Assembly (NCBI GenBank): GCA_014384675.1
Contig: JACNFK010000017.1
Coordinates: forward strand, 1 to 56,084
Origin: Candidatus Thiopontia autotrophica
GTDB taxonomy: Bacteria; Pseudomonadota; Gammaproteobacteria; GCF-002020875
DNA length: 56,084 bases
Reading direction: 5' to 3'
The notes under the pieces: generated by a model
Told to the model about the DNA's origin: nothing
The model's database searches: none
The model's input: the letters and a program-made list of their open reading frames with translations, nothing else
Position numbers and translations under genes: made by a program
Shown here: positions 56,078 through 56,084 of the stretch, piece by piece
Position numbering within the stretch: the stretch's first letter is position 1
How the letters are laid out: every line of letters starts with the position of its first letter

Positions 56078-56084
56078 GCCTAAC
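56078..56084 (-). other. Core recombination site at the 5' edge of the cassette
   Basis: GTTAGGC on the minus strand (GCCTAAC on plus) fits the G/TTRRRY core consensus and matches the R'' box at 55765-55771. It is the last sequence of the window, so the attC or attI to which it belongs cannot be seen. Confidence 0.7.

Larger units (their letters stand above)
55690..56083 (-). mobile_element. Complete integron gene cassette next to recG
   Basis: Read on the minus strand the cassette begins at the TT of G/TTAGGC (56084-56078), continues through a 56-nt leader and the 83-codon ORF, and ends at the G of the attC R' site (55690), 394 bp in all. The next base on the plus strand is the last base of the recG stop. 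The upstream GTTAGGC implies that another attC or an attI lies to the right of the window. The 5' end of the cassette points to the right edge, so an array would continue in that direction. Confidence 0.8.

Overview
The window is a chromosome segment of a gammaproteobacterium. It is densely packed with housekeeping genes in conserved gammaproteobacterial neighbourhoods: lysA-dapF-xerC, hslVU-ubiE-ubiB, birA-coaX, engB/polA/thrB, trxA/rho/rpmE with divergent rhlB, nudE-cysQ, thiS-thiG-trmB, rph-rdgB-hemW, and gmk-rpoZ-spoT-ridA-recG. Base composition looks near 50% GC. A cytochrome c4/c5-type protein, a sulfide:quinone-oxidoreductase-like flavoprotein beside a TlpA-like thioredoxin, a SulP transporter, the Na+/H+ antiporter NhaD and an LCIB-like carbonic anhydrase homologue would suit a respiring, possibly sulfur-oxidising chemoautotroph. 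That lifestyle is an inference; no carbon-fixation or sulfur-oxidation operon is present.

Layout. 1-66: last 21 codons of an integron integrase, overlapping priA by 4 bp. 63-3914 (+): priA and a Na/phosphate symporter. 3911-13279 (-): an eleven-gene run transcribed lptM, lysA, dapF, DUF484, xerC, hslV, hslU, DUF971, ubiE, ubiB, ycgN. 13285-13941 (+): a carboxylesterase. 14031-17694 (-): a triheme cytochrome c, dsbA, birA, coaX and tRNA-Thr. 17929-24588: engB (+), polA (-), then DUF2782, thrB, a fructosamine-kinase-like gene and adk (+). 24619-26490 (-): an accessory arsR/arsJ module ending in a truncated permease. 26638-29881 (-): trxA, rho, rpmE and hemE. 30082-33456: rhlB (+), yrfG (-), nudE-cysQ (+). 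33538-36401 (-): a diguanylate cyclase, tRNA-Phe, a CPA2 antiporter and a small Cys-rich protein. 36552-40066 (+): thiS, thiG, trmB, a TlpA-like gene and an SQR-like gene. 40097-42243 (-): SulP and a thioredoxin. 42557-45433 (+): an orphan outer-membrane efflux lipoprotein and nhaD. 45458-49058 (-): rph, rdgB, hemW and the LCIB-like gene. 49131-55689 (+): yicC, gmk, rpoZ, spoT, ridA and recG.

The most notable feature is at the two ends. The left edge carries the catalytic C-terminus of an integron integrase (IntI). The right edge carries a complete integron gene cassette on the minus strand: a G/TTAGGC boundary, a short leader, an 83-codon ORF and an attC site whose cut point falls directly after the recG stop codon. 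The 56 kb housekeeping block therefore lies between the 3' end of an intI gene and the 3' end of a cassette array. The simplest readings are two separate integron loci (an integrase locus and a cassette cluster), a large rearrangement, or a contig that broke at integron repeats.

Other points of interest are a cytochrome c4-c5 fusion, an LCIB/theta-type carbonic anhydrase homologue downstream of hemW, a thioredoxin gene that appears to need a CTG or ATT start, an arsJ lacking its usual GAPDH partner, and a rhlB terminator embedded in the convergent yrfG gene.
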